From the NCBI RefSeq assembly GCF_014641635.1, contig NZ_BMIC01000001.1:310001-374000 (forward strand): a stretch of 64,000 bases of DNA, read 5' to 3'. The position numbers and the translations under genes were made by a program. Positions 8,704-17,268 of this stretch are shown here, in pieces. Position 1 is the first letter of the stretch. The number at the start of each line of letters is the position of its first letter. The DNA is from Aquaticitalea lipolytica. GTDB lineage: Bacteria > Bacteroidota > Bacteroidia > Flavobacteriales > Flavobacteriaceae. The notes under the pieces were generated by a model that had not been told where the DNA came from, did no database searches, and worked only from the letters and a program-made list of their open reading frames with translations.

Positions 8704-10586
8704 ACACATTCAAAGATTTAGGTCTTAATGAAGACCTTTTACATGCTATTACAGATTTAGGCTTTGAAACGCCAAGTGACGTCCAAGCAAAAGCAATCCC
8801 AATTTTATTAGAAAAAGACACAGATTTAGTGGCTTTAGCACAAACAGGAACAGGTAAAACTGCTGCCTTTGGTTTTCCTATGCTTCAAAAAATTAATATT
8901 GATAGCAGAACCACTCAAGGTTTAATTTTATCTCCTACTCGTGAACTTTGTTTACAAATTACAAACGAGATGAAACTTTACGGTAAGTACTGTAAAGGAC
9001 TTAATGTAGTTGCTATTTATGGTGGCTCAAGCATTAGCGATCAAGCTAGAGAAGTAAAAAGAGGAGCACAAATTATCGTTGCTACTCCTGGTCGTATGAA
9101 AGATATGATTAGCCGTAATATGGTTGACATTTCAAAAATTGAATATTCAGTTTTAGATGAAGCTGACGAAATGTTAAATATGGGTTTTAAAGAAGATATT
9201 ACAGATATCTTATCTCATACCCCTGAAGACAAAAACACATGGTTATTTTCTGCAACAATGCCAAAAGAGGTATCTAATATTGCAAAAAGATTCATGAAAA
9301 GCCCTATGGAAATTACTGTAGGAAACAAAAACGAAAGTACAAACCAAGTATCACACGAGTACTATTTAGTAAATTCTCGTGATCGTTATGATGCTTTAAA
9401 ACGTTTAGCAGATGCAAATCCAGATATTTTTTCTGTGATTTTTTGTCGTACAAAACGTGATACTCAAAAAGTAGCAGAGCAATTAATTGAAGATGGTTAC
9501 AGCGCTGGAGCATTACATGGTGATTTAAGTCAAAATCAACGTGATTTGGTAATGAATTCATTCAGAAAAAACCAAATACAAATGCTAGTAGCTACAGATG
9601 TTGCTGCTCGTGGAATTGATGTTGATGATATTACTCACGTTATTAATTACCAATTACCTGATGAACCTGAAACATACACACATAGATCTGGTAGAACTGG
9701 ACGTGCTGGTAAAACAGGAATCTCAATGGTTATTGTTTCTAAAAGCGAAGTGCGTAAAATAAAAAGTATTGAACGTATTATTAACCAGAAATTTGAATTG
9801 AAGCAAATTCCTGATGGAATGGCTATTTGTGAAACACAATTAATGTCGTTAGCAAATAAAATTCATAATACTGAAGTTAATCACGAAATTGATAAATATT
9901 TAACCAGTATTAACGAACTGTTTGAAGATACTTCTAAAGATGAATTGATTAAAAAATTCTTCTCTGTAGAGTTTACACGTTTTTATAACTACTACCAAAG
10001 ATCTAAAAATTTAAATGTTACAGATTCGCGTAGTAGCGATAGAGATTCTGATAGAGATTCTGGACGCGATTATGGTAGTAATGATAACTCAACTCGTTAC
10101 TTTATAAATGTTGGTAAAAAAGATGGTTTCGATTGGATGAAACTGAAAGATTTCTTAAAAGAAATTTTAGAATTAGGTAGAGATGATGTCTTTAAAGTTG
10201 ATGTAAAAGAAAGTTTTTCATTCTTTAATGCTGAAAAAGAATTACAAGAAAAAATATTAGCATTCTTTACAGACTTCAAACACGAAGGACGTTTTGTAAA
10301 TGTTGAAATTAGTGAAGATAAAGGTCGCGGAACAAGCAGAAATAAAAGACGTTCTGGTGGTGGTGATAGATCAAGAGGTGAAAGACGCTCTGGTGGAGAC
10401 TTTAAACCAAGAGGTGAAAGACGTACTGGTGGAAGTGACAGAAGAAGCTCAGGAGAGTCTCGTTCTAGACGTTCATCAGATTCAAACGCTTCTGGACCAA
10501 ACAGAAGAGACAGACGTGCTAATTCAGATTCTAAACCAACTGAATCTAGTTTTTCTAGACCAAGACGTTCTAGAAGAAGAGATTAA
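8700..10586 (+). CDS. DEAD-box ATP-dependent RNA helicase with DbpA-like RNA-binding domain and RG-rich tail
   Basis: A 628-residue RNA helicase. Motif I AQTGTGKT is at 47-54, DEAD at 153-156, SAT at 184-186, and motif VI HRSGRTGRAGKTG ends the RecA2 domain near 340. Residues about 460-540 look like the DbpA/CsdA RNA-binding domain (YFINVGKKDGFDWMKLKDFL). The last 80 residues are Arg/Gly/Ser rich with RRSGG- and PRGERR-type repeats, an unstructured RNA-binding tail. Likely roles are ribosome assembly or mRNA turnover, especially in the cold. It is monocistronic, with a structured leader and a terminator at 10613-10652, so control may be at the leader. Confidence 0.95.
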   Translation: MNTFKDLGLNEDLLHAITDLGFETPSDVQAKAIPILLEKDTDLVALAQTGTGKTAAFGFPMLQKINIDSRTTQGLILSPTRELCLQITNEMKLYGKYCKGLNVVAIYGGSSISDQAREVKRGAQIIVATPGRMKDMISRNMVDISKIEYSVLDEADEMLNMGFKEDITDILSHTPEDKNTWLFSATMPKEVSNIAKRFMKSPMEITVGNKNESTNQVSHEYYLVNSRDRYDALKRLADANPDIFSVIFCRTKRDTQKVAEQLIEDGYSAGALHGDLSQNQRDLVMNSFRKNQIQMLVATDVAARGIDVDDITHVINYQLPDEPETYTHRSGRTGRAGKTGISMVIVSKSEVRKIKSIERIINQKFELKQIPDGMAICETQLMSLANKIHNTEVNHEIDKYLTSINELFEDTSKDELIKKFFSVEFTRFYNYYQRSKNLNVTDSRSSDRDSDRDSGRDYGSNDNSTRYFINVGKKDGFDWMKLKDFLKEILELGRDDVFKVDVKESFSFFNAEKELQEKILAFFTDFKHEGRFVNVEISEDKGRGTSRNKRRSGGGDRSRGERRSGGDFKPRGERRTGGSDRRSSGESRSRRSSDSNASGPNRRDRRANSDSKPTESSFSRPRRSRRRD

Positions 10587-10612
10587 ACACTAGGATAGAT
10601 TAGTTATAACTT

Positions 10613-10652
10613 AAAAGATTCCTTGAGATTAGTTCTTAAGGAATCTTTTTTT
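10613..10652 (+). terminator. Rho-independent terminator after the helicase
   Basis: The arms AAAAGATTCCTT (10613-10624) and AAGGAATCTTTT (10638-10649) form a perfect 12-bp stem with a 13-base loop followed by a T run. Confidence 0.85.
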
Positions 10653-10741
10653 TAAACCATCTTGTTAATATTTAGTCAAATTTATAAGGTTTATATCGTA
10701 TTTACGTTTTGTTTAGTACTTTTATACCATATTTTTAACAC

Positions 10742-11512
10742 ATGAAGCAACTCTTTTTACTTTTATCAATTGTATTTGTAATCTCTTTTAGCTACGCGCA
10801 AGAAGAAACTACAATAAAAGGAATTGTGATAAGTACAACTACTAGTCAGCCATTAGAGAGTGTTAATATTGTAAACCTAAATCAGGTTAAAGGTACTTCT
10901 ACAGACGATAAAGGTGCTTTCGAAATAAGAGCAAAAGCAAATGATACTTTACACTTCTCATATTTAGGTTATAAATCTATAAAGGTCAGAGTTACTAACG
11001 ACTGGCTTAAGTTTGGTGCTACAAATATTGAAATGACTGAGTTAGCACTAGCATTAGAAGAAGTTGTTGTAAATCAGTTAAAACTTACTGGATATTTAAT
11101 TGTAGATGTTAGACAAGTACCTATAAAAACAAATTACAGATATAGTATTTCTGGTTTATCAGCAACAGGTTACGAAGCTGGTAATAATGGTTCAGGTGTT
11201 AGTAAAGTGCTAGGCGCTATTTTTAATCCAGCAGATTTTTTACATAATATATTTGGCAAAAAACCTAAAGAGTTGCGTAAGCTTCGTCAAATGAAACAAG
11301 ACGACGAAATTAGAAATTTACTCGCTTCTCGTTTTGATAGAGAAATGCTTATGGTATTATTACAAGTCGATCGTTTAGACTTAGACGAAATTGTAAGCCA
11401 ATGCAACTACTCAAAAGACTTTATTCAAACAGCTAACGACCTTCAAATACTTGATGCCATTAACGAATGCTATGAAGAGTATAAGGTACTAAGCAAAAGT
11501 CGCTCTAATTAG
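10742..11512 (+). CDS. Carboxypeptidase-like regulatory domain protein, exported
   Basis: A 256-residue exported protein. A signal peptide (MKQLFLLLSIVFVISFSYA, cleavage near 19) is followed by a CarboxypepD_reg-like domain (about 24-100: IKGIVISTTTSQPLESVNIV and the typical DTLHFSYLGYKS). This beta-sandwich domain is common as a prefix on TonB receptors, but no receptor follows here. The remaining 150 residues are alpha-helical and unrecognised. Acts in the periplasm or at the cell envelope. The 3' end overlaps the convergent VOC gene by 4 bases. Confidence 0.82.
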   Translation: MKQLFLLLSIVFVISFSYAQEETTIKGIVISTTTSQPLESVNIVNLNQVKGTSTDDKGAFEIRAKANDTLHFSYLGYKSIKVRVTNDWLKFGATNIEMTELALALEEVVVNQLKLTGYLIVDVRQVPIKTNYRYSISGLSATGYEAGNNGSGVSKVLGAIFNPADFLHNIFGKKPKELRKLRQMKQDDEIRNLLASRFDREMLMVLLQVDRLDLDEIVSQCNYSKDFIQTANDLQILDAINECYEEYKVLSKSRSN

Positions 11513-11883
11513 TTATTAGAGTGTAAAGCAACTCTATTTCCTTCGCTATCAATAAAAACTCCCATATAACCATGTTCTGGTGATATTTGCGTTTTTTTCT
11601 GGTATATTTTTCCTCCTGATGCTTCTACTCTATCTAGTTCATTTTGCAAATCATCACATATAAAGTACACTAAAGTTCCCTCTTTACTTGGTACATAAGT
11701 ATTTTGCTTTATTAATGTGCCTTGAGCACCTACAACATTTCCTCTATCTGGAAACCAACCCATTTGCATACCACCAAAATCGTGAATAGAAATTTCAACT
11801 TTAAAAACAGCTTCGTAAAACGTTTTGGCTCTATTCATGTCATTAACAGGAATTTCAAACCAACCTATCATATTATGTTTCAT
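11509..11883 (-). CDS. VOC family protein (glyoxalase/bleomycin-resistance fold)
   Basis: A vicinal-oxygen-chelate protein of 124 residues from the ATG at 11883 (MKHNMIGWFEIPVND); an upstream frame to 11907 adds eight residues that do not fit the fold. The two beta-alpha-beta-beta-beta modules are visible: GWFEIPVNDMNRAKTFYEAVF and TLVYFICDDLQNELDRVEASGG, and the family ending GVFIDSEGNRVALHS. Substrate unknown. It could be a metal-dependent lyase or dioxygenase-like enzyme or a binding protein. Confidence 0.85.
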   Translation of the reverse strand: MKHNMIGWFEIPVNDMNRAKTFYEAVFKVEISIHDFGGMQMGWFPDRGNVVGAQGTLIKQNTYVPSKEGTLVYFICDDLQNELDRVEASGGKIYQKKTQISPEHGYMGVFIDSEGNRVALHSNN

Positions 11884-11974
11884 ATATAAATATTTATTGC
11901 TTTTCAATAGTCATATGGAACATCTATATTGTTATATCTATGTGAGTATAAATTTTAGTCATGGATGTTTCATA

Positions 11975-12502
11975 TTATTTTTTGTTTAATATTTCTTTTA
12001 AACTGTTTAATCCTTCTTCAAAATCTTTACCTACGTGCTTATCTATATTATAAAGCATCATAAAAATGCTAGAAGGAAATTTATTTTCACCAGAAAATCC
12101 CCAAACTACTTCTGTTTTATTAGCATCAACTTTATTAACTTTAATATAAGCGTCTGATTGCGATTTCCAAGGTTTATAAAAACGCAATTGGCTTTCAACA
12201 ACATCGTTTTCAACTATCCTTTTTATTTCTTGCTCACCTACTCCAACATCTTTATTTCCACTCCATTTATTTACAAATCCTACAGTACCATCTATACCAA
12301 AAGCTTCTTGCTCCATATTAGGATCTCTTTTTTTCCAAGGCGACCAATAATCTTGATTTTTAATGTGTTTTAAGTATTCAAAAACTTCAGGTAAGGGCTT
12401 GTTTACAACAATACTACGTTTTACGTGATATGTTTTAGGTGCTATTAGAGCTAGTAGAATAATAACTGCTGTTATTACTCCAATAATGTAAAGGAATATC
12501 AT
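11975..12502 (-). CDS. SRPBCC family protein with N-terminal membrane anchor
   Basis: A 175-residue protein with one transmembrane helix (residues 2-22) followed by a START/Bet v1-like (SRPBCC, polyketide cyclase family) lipid- or ligand-binding domain. Typical features are KRSIVVNKPLPEVFEYLKHIKNQDYWSPW and the VVWGFSGEN strand. In Bacteroidota such proteins are often annotated polyketide cyclase without functional proof. It lies between the VOC gene and the TrmH-like gene, all leftward, with 30 bases to the latter. Confidence 0.82.
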   Translation of the reverse strand: MIFLYIIGVITAVIILLALIAPKTYHVKRSIVVNKPLPEVFEYLKHIKNQDYWSPWKKRDPNMEQEAFGIDGTVGFVNKWSGNKDVGVGEQEIKRIVENDVVESQLRFYKPWKSQSDAYIKVNKVDANKTEVVWGFSGENKFPSSIFMMLYNIDKHVGKDFEEGLNSLKEILNKK

Positions 12503-12532
12503 GTTGTTGAGTTTTATATTAGTTAAACTAAT

Positions 12533-13198
12533 TTAGTGATTATTTTTATCTTCATAAAACCGTTTAACAATATCATCACTACTTTTAAGCGTTTTTTTTA
12601 TCCATTGTAAACGCAAATCTAATTGCTCTTCTTTAGATAATTGCCACTTAATATCTGTTTGCTTTAGTTTTGTAGTTACGTGTTGTAAAATAATAGCCGC
12701 AGATACAGAAATATTTAAACTTTCGGTAAAACCAGACATTGGTATTTTTAAATAACAATCGGCTTCATCTAATACTTCTTGAGATAAGCCTTCTGTTTCT
12801 CTACCGAAGAAAAAACAAGCTTTTTTAGATACATCAAACTCATGTAACAAGCAATCGTTTTCATGAGGTGTTGTTGCTACAATTTGATATCCTTTTTGTT
12901 TTAAGTCTTTTATACATTCTTTTACAGAATGAAATCTATTTAAATCTACCCATTTTTGGGCTCCCATCGCAATCTCTCTGTCTATACGTTTAGAGTTGCG
13001 CTCTTCAATAATATTAACCTCTTGTATGCCAAATACATCACAACTACGTATTACAGCACTTGTATTATGCAATTGGTAAACATCTTCAGTAGCCACAGTA
13101 AAATGTTTGGTACGTTGTTGTAACACATTATCAAAACGAAGCCTTCTATGTTCTGTTAGATAAGTTTCTAAATGTTGTAAAAGTTCAATATCAATCAT
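12533..13198 (-). CDS. tRNA/rRNA 2'-O-methyltransferase, TrmH/SpoU family
   Basis: A 221-residue SPOUT methyltransferase of the TrmH type, which in other bacteria 2'-O-methylates G18 of tRNA. The three SpoU motifs are present: NTSAVIRSCDVFGIQEV near residue 45-60, FFFGRETEGLSQEVLDEAD, and the knot MSGFTESLNISVSAAIIL. The N-terminal region (RRLRFDNVLQQRTKHFTV) resembles TrmH. The C-terminal extension with many Lys/Arg residues fits tRNA binding. TrmH is the best call; another TrmH-family target is possible. Confidence 0.88.
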   Translation of the reverse strand: MIDIELLQHLETYLTEHRRLRFDNVLQQRTKHFTVATEDVYQLHNTSAVIRSCDVFGIQEVNIIEERNSKRIDREIAMGAQKWVDLNRFHSVKECIKDLKQKGYQIVATTPHENDCLLHEFDVSKKACFFFGRETEGLSQEVLDEADCYLKIPMSGFTESLNISVSAAIILQHVTTKLKQTDIKWQLSKEEQLDLRLQWIKKTLKSSDDIVKRFYEDKNNH

Positions 13199-13241
13199 TC
13201 AAAAAAGTTTATATTTAGCCAATATAATTAAAACTACTACA

Positions 13242-14423
13242 ATGCCTGCACAAAAATCACGCTTCATTTTACCTTTTATTCTTTTAATTACAACAGCCTT
13301 ATTCTCTCAGGTTAATCCCATTGAAGAAACTGAAGACAACGATAAAAAAGTTGAAGAACTTGGATACTTTATTGAAACCTCTATACACGAAAGTAATAAC
13401 GAAGGTTATATTTCTAAATTCGATTTAGATGATTTTGGGAAAAAGATAACCAAAATGACTAATGATGATAAAGAGCAATATTTTTTCAGTCAAGGGTTTT
13501 TAAAAGGCTTACTAGAAGGTATTGATGAATATCCTAAAAAATTATCTGCTCATGTAGAAAATGGTGGTTATTACGATTTTATAAGCTACAGATACGAAAG
13601 TGAAGCTAAAACATATTACATGCTATTTAGATTTTTCTCTGAAGAAAGTGGTGTTAATTACCATGACTACAGAGTTGTTGATAACAATGGAGAGTTTAAA
13701 TTTAGCGACTTATATATTTACTTAAGTGGTGAACATCTGTCAGATACGTTTTCGAGAATGTACATGACGGCTTTGCCTAAAAACAAATTAGCTAAGTTTT
13801 TAAAAGGTGACTATTTTGGTGATTACGAAAAATTTACTGAAGCAGTTAATTTAAACCGAAGTGGTAAACCTGCTAAAGCCTATAAAGTTTTAAATAGCAT
13901 TAAAGGCGAATTGGCGAATGAGAAATTTTTGCTGCTTATCAAAATTCAAATTAGTTACCAATTAGATGATGAGAGTTATATTGCAGCTATTGAAGAACTT
14001 AAAGAAAAGCATAATAACGACCCAACAATGTATTTAACTCTGGTAGATTATTATATTTTAAAAGAAGAATACGATAGAGCTTTCGATTTAATTGATAATT
14101 TACAAATAGAAACTAATGACGATTTTCTATACTACATGAAAGGTAATGTAGAATTTTTAAGTGATGATTATGAAAGTGCTAGCAACTACTACGCATATAT
14201 AATTGAAAACTATCCTGACTTTTTTCAAGGGTATGCTGGCTATTTAATAGCTACTACCAAACAACAAAAATATGATGATGCTATAACAGTTTTAAACAAA
14301 CTGGTTGAATTAGAATACGATAAAGATGCCATTATTGAATACCTTGAAGAAGATGATGAAACAGGGATTAATGTTTTAGAAGATTTAGTAAAATCTGATG
14401 CTTATAAAACCTGGAAAGGCTAA
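13242..14423 (+). CDS. Exported TPR-repeat protein of unknown function
   Basis: A 393-residue protein with a signal peptide (residues 1-23, ending ALFSQ). Residues 40-190 form an acidic alpha/beta region I do not recognise. From about 195 to 380 degenerate tetratricopeptide repeats are visible (AKAYKVLNSIKGELANEKF, YDRAFDLIDNLQIETNDDF, YESASNYYAYIIENYPDFF), suggesting a protein-protein interaction role in the periplasm. The sirtuin gene starts 6 bases after its stop, so the two are likely co-transcribed. Confidence 0.75.
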   Translation: MPAQKSRFILPFILLITTALFSQVNPIEETEDNDKKVEELGYFIETSIHESNNEGYISKFDLDDFGKKITKMTNDDKEQYFFSQGFLKGLLEGIDEYPKKLSAHVENGGYYDFISYRYESEAKTYYMLFRFFSEESGVNYHDYRVVDNNGEFKFSDLYIYLSGEHLSDTFSRMYMTALPKNKLAKFLKGDYFGDYEKFTEAVNLNRSGKPAKAYKVLNSIKGELANEKFLLLIKIQISYQLDDESYIAAIEELKEKHNNDPTMYLTLVDYYILKEEYDRAFDLIDNLQIETNDDFLYYMKGNVEFLSDDYESASNYYAYIIENYPDFFQGYAGYLIATTKQQKYDDAITVLNKLVELEYDKDAIIEYLEEDDETGINVLEDLVKSDAYKTWKG

Positions 14424-14429
14424 TACCTA

Positions 14430-15104
14430 ATGAAACATATTGTTGTACTTACTGGAGCTGGAATGAGTGCTGAAAGTGGACTCAAAACCTTTAGAGATGC
14501 TGATGGTTTATGGGAAGGCCATAATGTTATGGAAGTTGCCACACCAGAAGGTTTTGCTGCAAATCCAGAACTTGTTTTAGAATTTTACAACCAACGACGC
14601 AGACAATTATTTGAAGTCACTCCAAACTCAGCTCATTTTGGTTTAGCGGAATTAGAAAAAAACTACAAAGTAACTATTGTAACCCAAAATGTTGATGACT
14701 TGCACGAACGTGCTGGTAGCAAAAATGTTATTCATTTACATGGCGAATTACTTAAAGCCAGAAATATTGTTGACGAGTTTAGTGTTATAGATTGCAAAAC
14801 AGATATAAAGCTAGGTGATACTTGCTCAAAAGGTCACCAATTACGACCACATATTGTTTGGTTTGGTGAAGCAGTACCTATGATAGATACTGCTGTAGAT
14901 GTTTGTATGACTGCAGATATTTTACTTATAATAGGCACATCAATGCAAGTGTATCCTGCTGCAAGTTTAATGCATTATGTACCAGAACACACACCAACAT
15001 TTTTTATCGACCCAAAACCAGCTATTGAAAGTAAACATAACTTAACTGTTATTGCCGAAACTGCAACTGTTGGTATGAAAAGGTTTATTGAAAGTTTAGA
15101 TTAA
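14430..15104 (+). CDS. NAD-dependent protein deacylase, Sir2 family (CobB-like)
   Basis: A 224-residue sirtuin that removes acyl groups from lysines using NAD and releases nicotinamide. NAD-binding motifs are LTGAGMSAESGLKTFRD (8-24) and TQNVDDLHERAG (about 87-98), with the catalytic His in HLHGEL. The zinc-ribbon region (about 110-145) has only two cysteines, in IDCKTDIKLGDTC, rather than the four of CobB, so the structural zinc may be missing; this is not rare in Bacteroidota sirtuins. The stop codon shares TTAA with the convergent XRE gene. Confidence 0.92.
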   Translation: MKHIVVLTGAGMSAESGLKTFRDADGLWEGHNVMEVATPEGFAANPELVLEFYNQRRRQLFEVTPNSAHFGLAELEKNYKVTIVTQNVDDLHERAGSKNVIHLHGELLKARNIVDEFSVIDCKTDIKLGDTCSKGHQLRPHIVWFGEAVPMIDTAVDVCMTADILLIIGTSMQVYPAASLMHYVPEHTPTFFIDPKPAIESKHNLTVIAETATVGMKRFIESLD

Positions 15105-15301
15105 TCATTATCGCTTAACTTAAAAAAATCGTTTACAGGTTTCCCAAACAACTCTGATAATTTTAAGGCTAAAACTGTTGATGGTACATATCTGTTTGCT
15201 TCAATAGAGTTTATGGTTTGTCGTGACACACCAATTTTTTGAGCCAATTCGTCTTGTGTTAAGTTTAAAATAGCACGTTCTACTTTTATCGTGTTTTCCA
15301 T
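15101..15301 (-). CDS. Small XRE-family helix-turn-helix regulator
   Basis: A 66-residue Cro/CI-type DNA-binding protein consisting of little more than the five-helix HTH (LTQDELAQKIGVSRQTINSIEANR, about 13-36) and a short C-terminal tail. It is like the YozG group that often follows small membrane proteins. Its ATG overlaps the stop of the upstream membrane protein gene as TAATG, so the two are translationally coupled. Phased repeats at 15746-15799 in front of the operon are the obvious candidate operator. Confidence 0.9.
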   Translation of the reverse strand: MENTIKVERAILNLTQDELAQKIGVSRQTINSIEANRYVPSTVLALKLSELFGKPVNDFFKLSDND

Positions 15302-15747
15302 TATCTGTTACGTTTTAGTAGTTCGAAAAAACCAACTTGAATTAGTAACATAAATAGCAATACTTGCACATAACCTATTTCGGTTGGAGTATCTTGCTTA
15401 CCTAAAATAAAATCGACAATATAGTTAGCCAAAGGCTGAAACAAAGTGTAAAGCACACCAATTATAAATGCTAATGCGTAGGACTTAGAGCGCAATACCT
15501 CAATAAGTTCATCTTCTATTTTTTCTTTAGATAACGATATAACCAATAAACCAATAAGCATTGCGTGTTTTAAAAATGGTCGTACCCAAAGTGCTTCATC
15601 GTCTATAAATTTAATAACAGTTAAGGCTATAAAGCTAAGCGCAACTAAACCAACACCTATGGCTTTAAAACTGTTTGGCAGTTGTATTTTGTTTAAAAAT
15701 CGTTCTAATTTGTTACGCTCGCAATGTTCTATATTTTTTGTATTCAT
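15301..15747 (-). CDS. Small four-helix membrane protein coupled to XRE regulator
   Basis: A 148-residue protein with four predicted transmembrane helices (roughly 28-48, 57-73, 91-113, 124-143) and a charged N-terminus; no recognised domain beyond the family found beside YozG-like regulators. The gene is the first of a two-gene operon with the XRE regulator. A membrane partner that controls or is controlled by the regulator is plausible, but no reaction can be named. Confidence 0.75.
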   Translation of the reverse strand: MNTKNIEHCERNKLERFLNKIQLPNSFKAIGVGLVALSFIALTVIKFIDDEALWVRPFLKHAMLIGLLVISLSKEKIEDELIEVLRSKSYALAFIIGVLYTLFQPLANYIVDFILGKQDTPTEIGYVQVLLFMLLIQVGFFELLKRNR

Positions 15748-15799
15748 GACAAATATATGTATTATTAAGACAAATTATTTTTACTATATGACAAATATA
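15746..15799 (-). promoter_or_regulatory. Three direct repeats with 21-bp period in front of the membrane protein/XRE operon
   Basis: ATGACAAATATA occurs at 15746-15757 and 15788-15799, with a diverged copy AAGACAAATTAT at 15767-15778. The starts are exactly 21 bp apart, two helical turns, so all copies lie on one DNA face. On the coding strand each perfect copy reads TATATTTGTCAT, which contains a -7-like TATATTTG, and the proximal copy overlaps the start codon. A binding site array for the XRE protein is inferred. Confidence 0.55.
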
Positions 15800-15861
15800 C
15801 TTTACATTATTGAATAAAAAAAATGTAATGTTTAATTTTTTTATAAAATGATTTTGGAAGT

Positions 15862-16000
15862 TCGTTTAACGTGTTGTGTATGATTTCGTTGTGTTGTCTA
15901 GGTCTAAATTAATAAAAGAAAACTGACCAGAGGAAAATTCCGCAGGAATTTTACGAGTACACACGAACCGAACAATGAATTATACACGGTGTTGTACGCA
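15862..16000. repeat. Long imperfect palindrome downstream of the orphan gene array (attC- or MITE-like)
   Basis: The outer arms TGTGTATGATT (15875-15885) and AATTATACACG (15978-15988) pair over 11 positions with two G-U wobbles, and continue inward with TTCGTTGTGT against ACACACGAA. A perfect inner hairpin is AAAATTCC/GGAATTTT (15934-15941/15945-15952). The left end carries TTCGTTTAAC (15861-15870), the same decamer that is found inverted in the repeats at 16.7, 17.3 and 18.2 kb. No ORF fits inside. Confidence 0.55.
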
Positions 16001-16004
16001 GTAT

Positions 16005-16673
16005 TTATTGTTCGGTTAAAAATTCGGATGTATAATTTATTATGTGGTCTTTCAAAAATTCTTCAATAAACTTTTTGTTACTTTCGGGAAAGTTCTTTTT
16101 AATATCCTCAAACTGACTTTTATAATTTTCAGTTTTTTTGAATTCGTTAAACTGTCTTTCCTTAAATCTCAAAAATTCTTTGCGCGTGTAGTTTTTATCA
16201 CTATTGAATTTCCCTTTTTTTATTTCCAATAATATGTAATTGCTATATTCAGATGCGTATCCAGAGTGAACGTATTTAACTCTTTCTCCATAAGGTAAAA
16301 TTAAAATTCCAGAATACCAGTCGATTTTCATAGTGTCTATTTCTGGAAATATGCGTTTTTTGATAGATATATTTTTAAAACTTGTTTTTCCATCTTTATC
16401 TTTTACGCGTCTTGGTTGAGATATGTCAGTCAAAAGTAGTGTGCTATCAATTATTTCAAAATGTCCGATATAACCACGATATAAAGCTGTTGAAGGCCAT
16501 TGAGGTCTTTTATCAGGATTTTTCTCAAAATATGGTTCTAACGGATTGGTATTGAGTGAATATTCTGTTCCTTTAAATTTTATTAAGTCAGGATATTGAG
16601 CAGTAAACAAACTCTCTACTTTGGAAAATCCAAATGAGAAAACCACAAATGATATTAGGATGAGTTTTTTCAT
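16005..16673 (-). CDS. Exported protein of unknown function (orphan array gene 3)
   Basis: A 222-residue protein with a signal peptide (about residues 1-18, MKKLILISFVVFSFGF). The mature part is rich in Lys, Glu and aromatic residues, with a central segment containing DGKTSFKNISIKKRIFPE and DWYSGILILPYGERVKYVH, and a lysine-rich helical C-terminus. No known domain recognised. A nearly identical 141-bp repeat begins 7 bases upstream of its ATG and a different palindrome follows its stop, so it sits as one unit of a repeat-separated array. Confidence 0.65.
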   Translation of the reverse strand: MKKLILISFVVFSFGFSKVESLFTAQYPDLIKFKGTEYSLNTNPLEPYFEKNPDKRPQWPSTALYRGYIGHFEIIDSTLLLTDISQPRRVKDKDGKTSFKNISIKKRIFPEIDTMKIDWYSGILILPYGERVKYVHSGYASEYSNYILLEIKKGKFNSDKNYTRKEFLRFKERQFNEFKKTENYKSQFEDIKKNFPESNKKFIEEFLKDHIINYTSEFLTEQ

Positions 16674-16680
16674 ATTGCGT

Positions 16681-16821
16681 ACAATGCGACGATATGGATT
16701 GTTTCAATTATCTATATCGATAGTTAAACGAAGTACGCTTTTTTTAATGAGAAAATCAAGTGAAAAATTAAAACGTTATATGTTAGTAAGTTGGCAGTGA
16801 ACAAGTAATGGCTTATACACG
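16681..16821. repeat. 141-bp intergenic repeat, copy A
   Basis: Aligns without gaps to 17269-17409 with 14 mismatches in 141 bases, about 90% identity. It contains GTTAAACGAA (16723-16732) and ends TATACACG. It fills nearly the whole gap between two unrelated orphan genes. No ORF of its own. Confidence 0.9.
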
Positions 16822-16841
16822 TTATAGAATACTGACTTTTA

Positions 16842-17255
16842 TCAAATTTTAAAACTAACTTGATCTATTGACTCAGTATTTCTATTCAATTTTTTTAAAT
16901 CAAATTCCGACGCTATTAAATTCAATTTATACAGAGTGGTATCCAAGGTTATTTCACGTAATTCCATTCCAACCTTTTTACTCAATTCCATTGCTTTTTT
17001 AGAATTTTTCAGCTCTGCGAATCCCGGGTAAGCCATTACAGCGGTTCCGTTCCAATCAAGATTTTCAAAATCCGTTGAATTCAGTTGAAATCGTAAATCG
17101 AAACAGTTTTTAAATCGTAAAATGTAATTCCCGTGATTATCGTCAATCCAATTTGTTTCAATTACAAAAAGGTAATCTCGGTTATGCTTATCATAAAAGT
17201 GTCTGTGAATCAGAACATCATAAATTTCTTCTATTTTAATTTCGTTTACGTTCAT
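16842..17255 (-). CDS. Cytoplasmic protein of unknown function (orphan array gene 2)
   Basis: A 137-residue protein from the ATG at 17255 (MNVNEIKIEEIYDV); a GTG at 17270 would extend it by five residues into the edge of the repeat and is less likely. No signal peptide or membrane segment. The sequence has an alpha/beta look (HRHFYDKHNRDYLFVIETNW, YILRFKNCFDLRF, AVMAYPGFAELKNSKKAMEL). Small acidic orphan proteins like this can be immunity proteins, but no partner toxin is visible, so I leave it unassigned. Its codon use includes more GC-rich stretches (17026-17060) than neighbours. Confidence 0.6.
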   Translation of the reverse strand: MNVNEIKIEEIYDVLIHRHFYDKHNRDYLFVIETNWIDDNHGNYILRFKNCFDLRFQLNSTDFENLDWNGTAVMAYPGFAELKNSKKAMELSKKVGMELREITLDTTLYKLNLIASEFDLKKLNRNTESIDQVSFKI

Positions 17256-17268
17256 TTTTAACTTGTTC

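Noticed and set aside
10300-10593. 97-codon ORF in another frame over the helicase tail
   Set aside because: The purine-rich RG repeats leave this frame open by chance; the real frame ends at 10586.
15101-15747. Toxin-antitoxin system of membrane protein and XRE regulator
   Set aside because: The membrane protein has four helices and no toxin family resemblance, and membrane protein/YozG-like pairs are common regulators.
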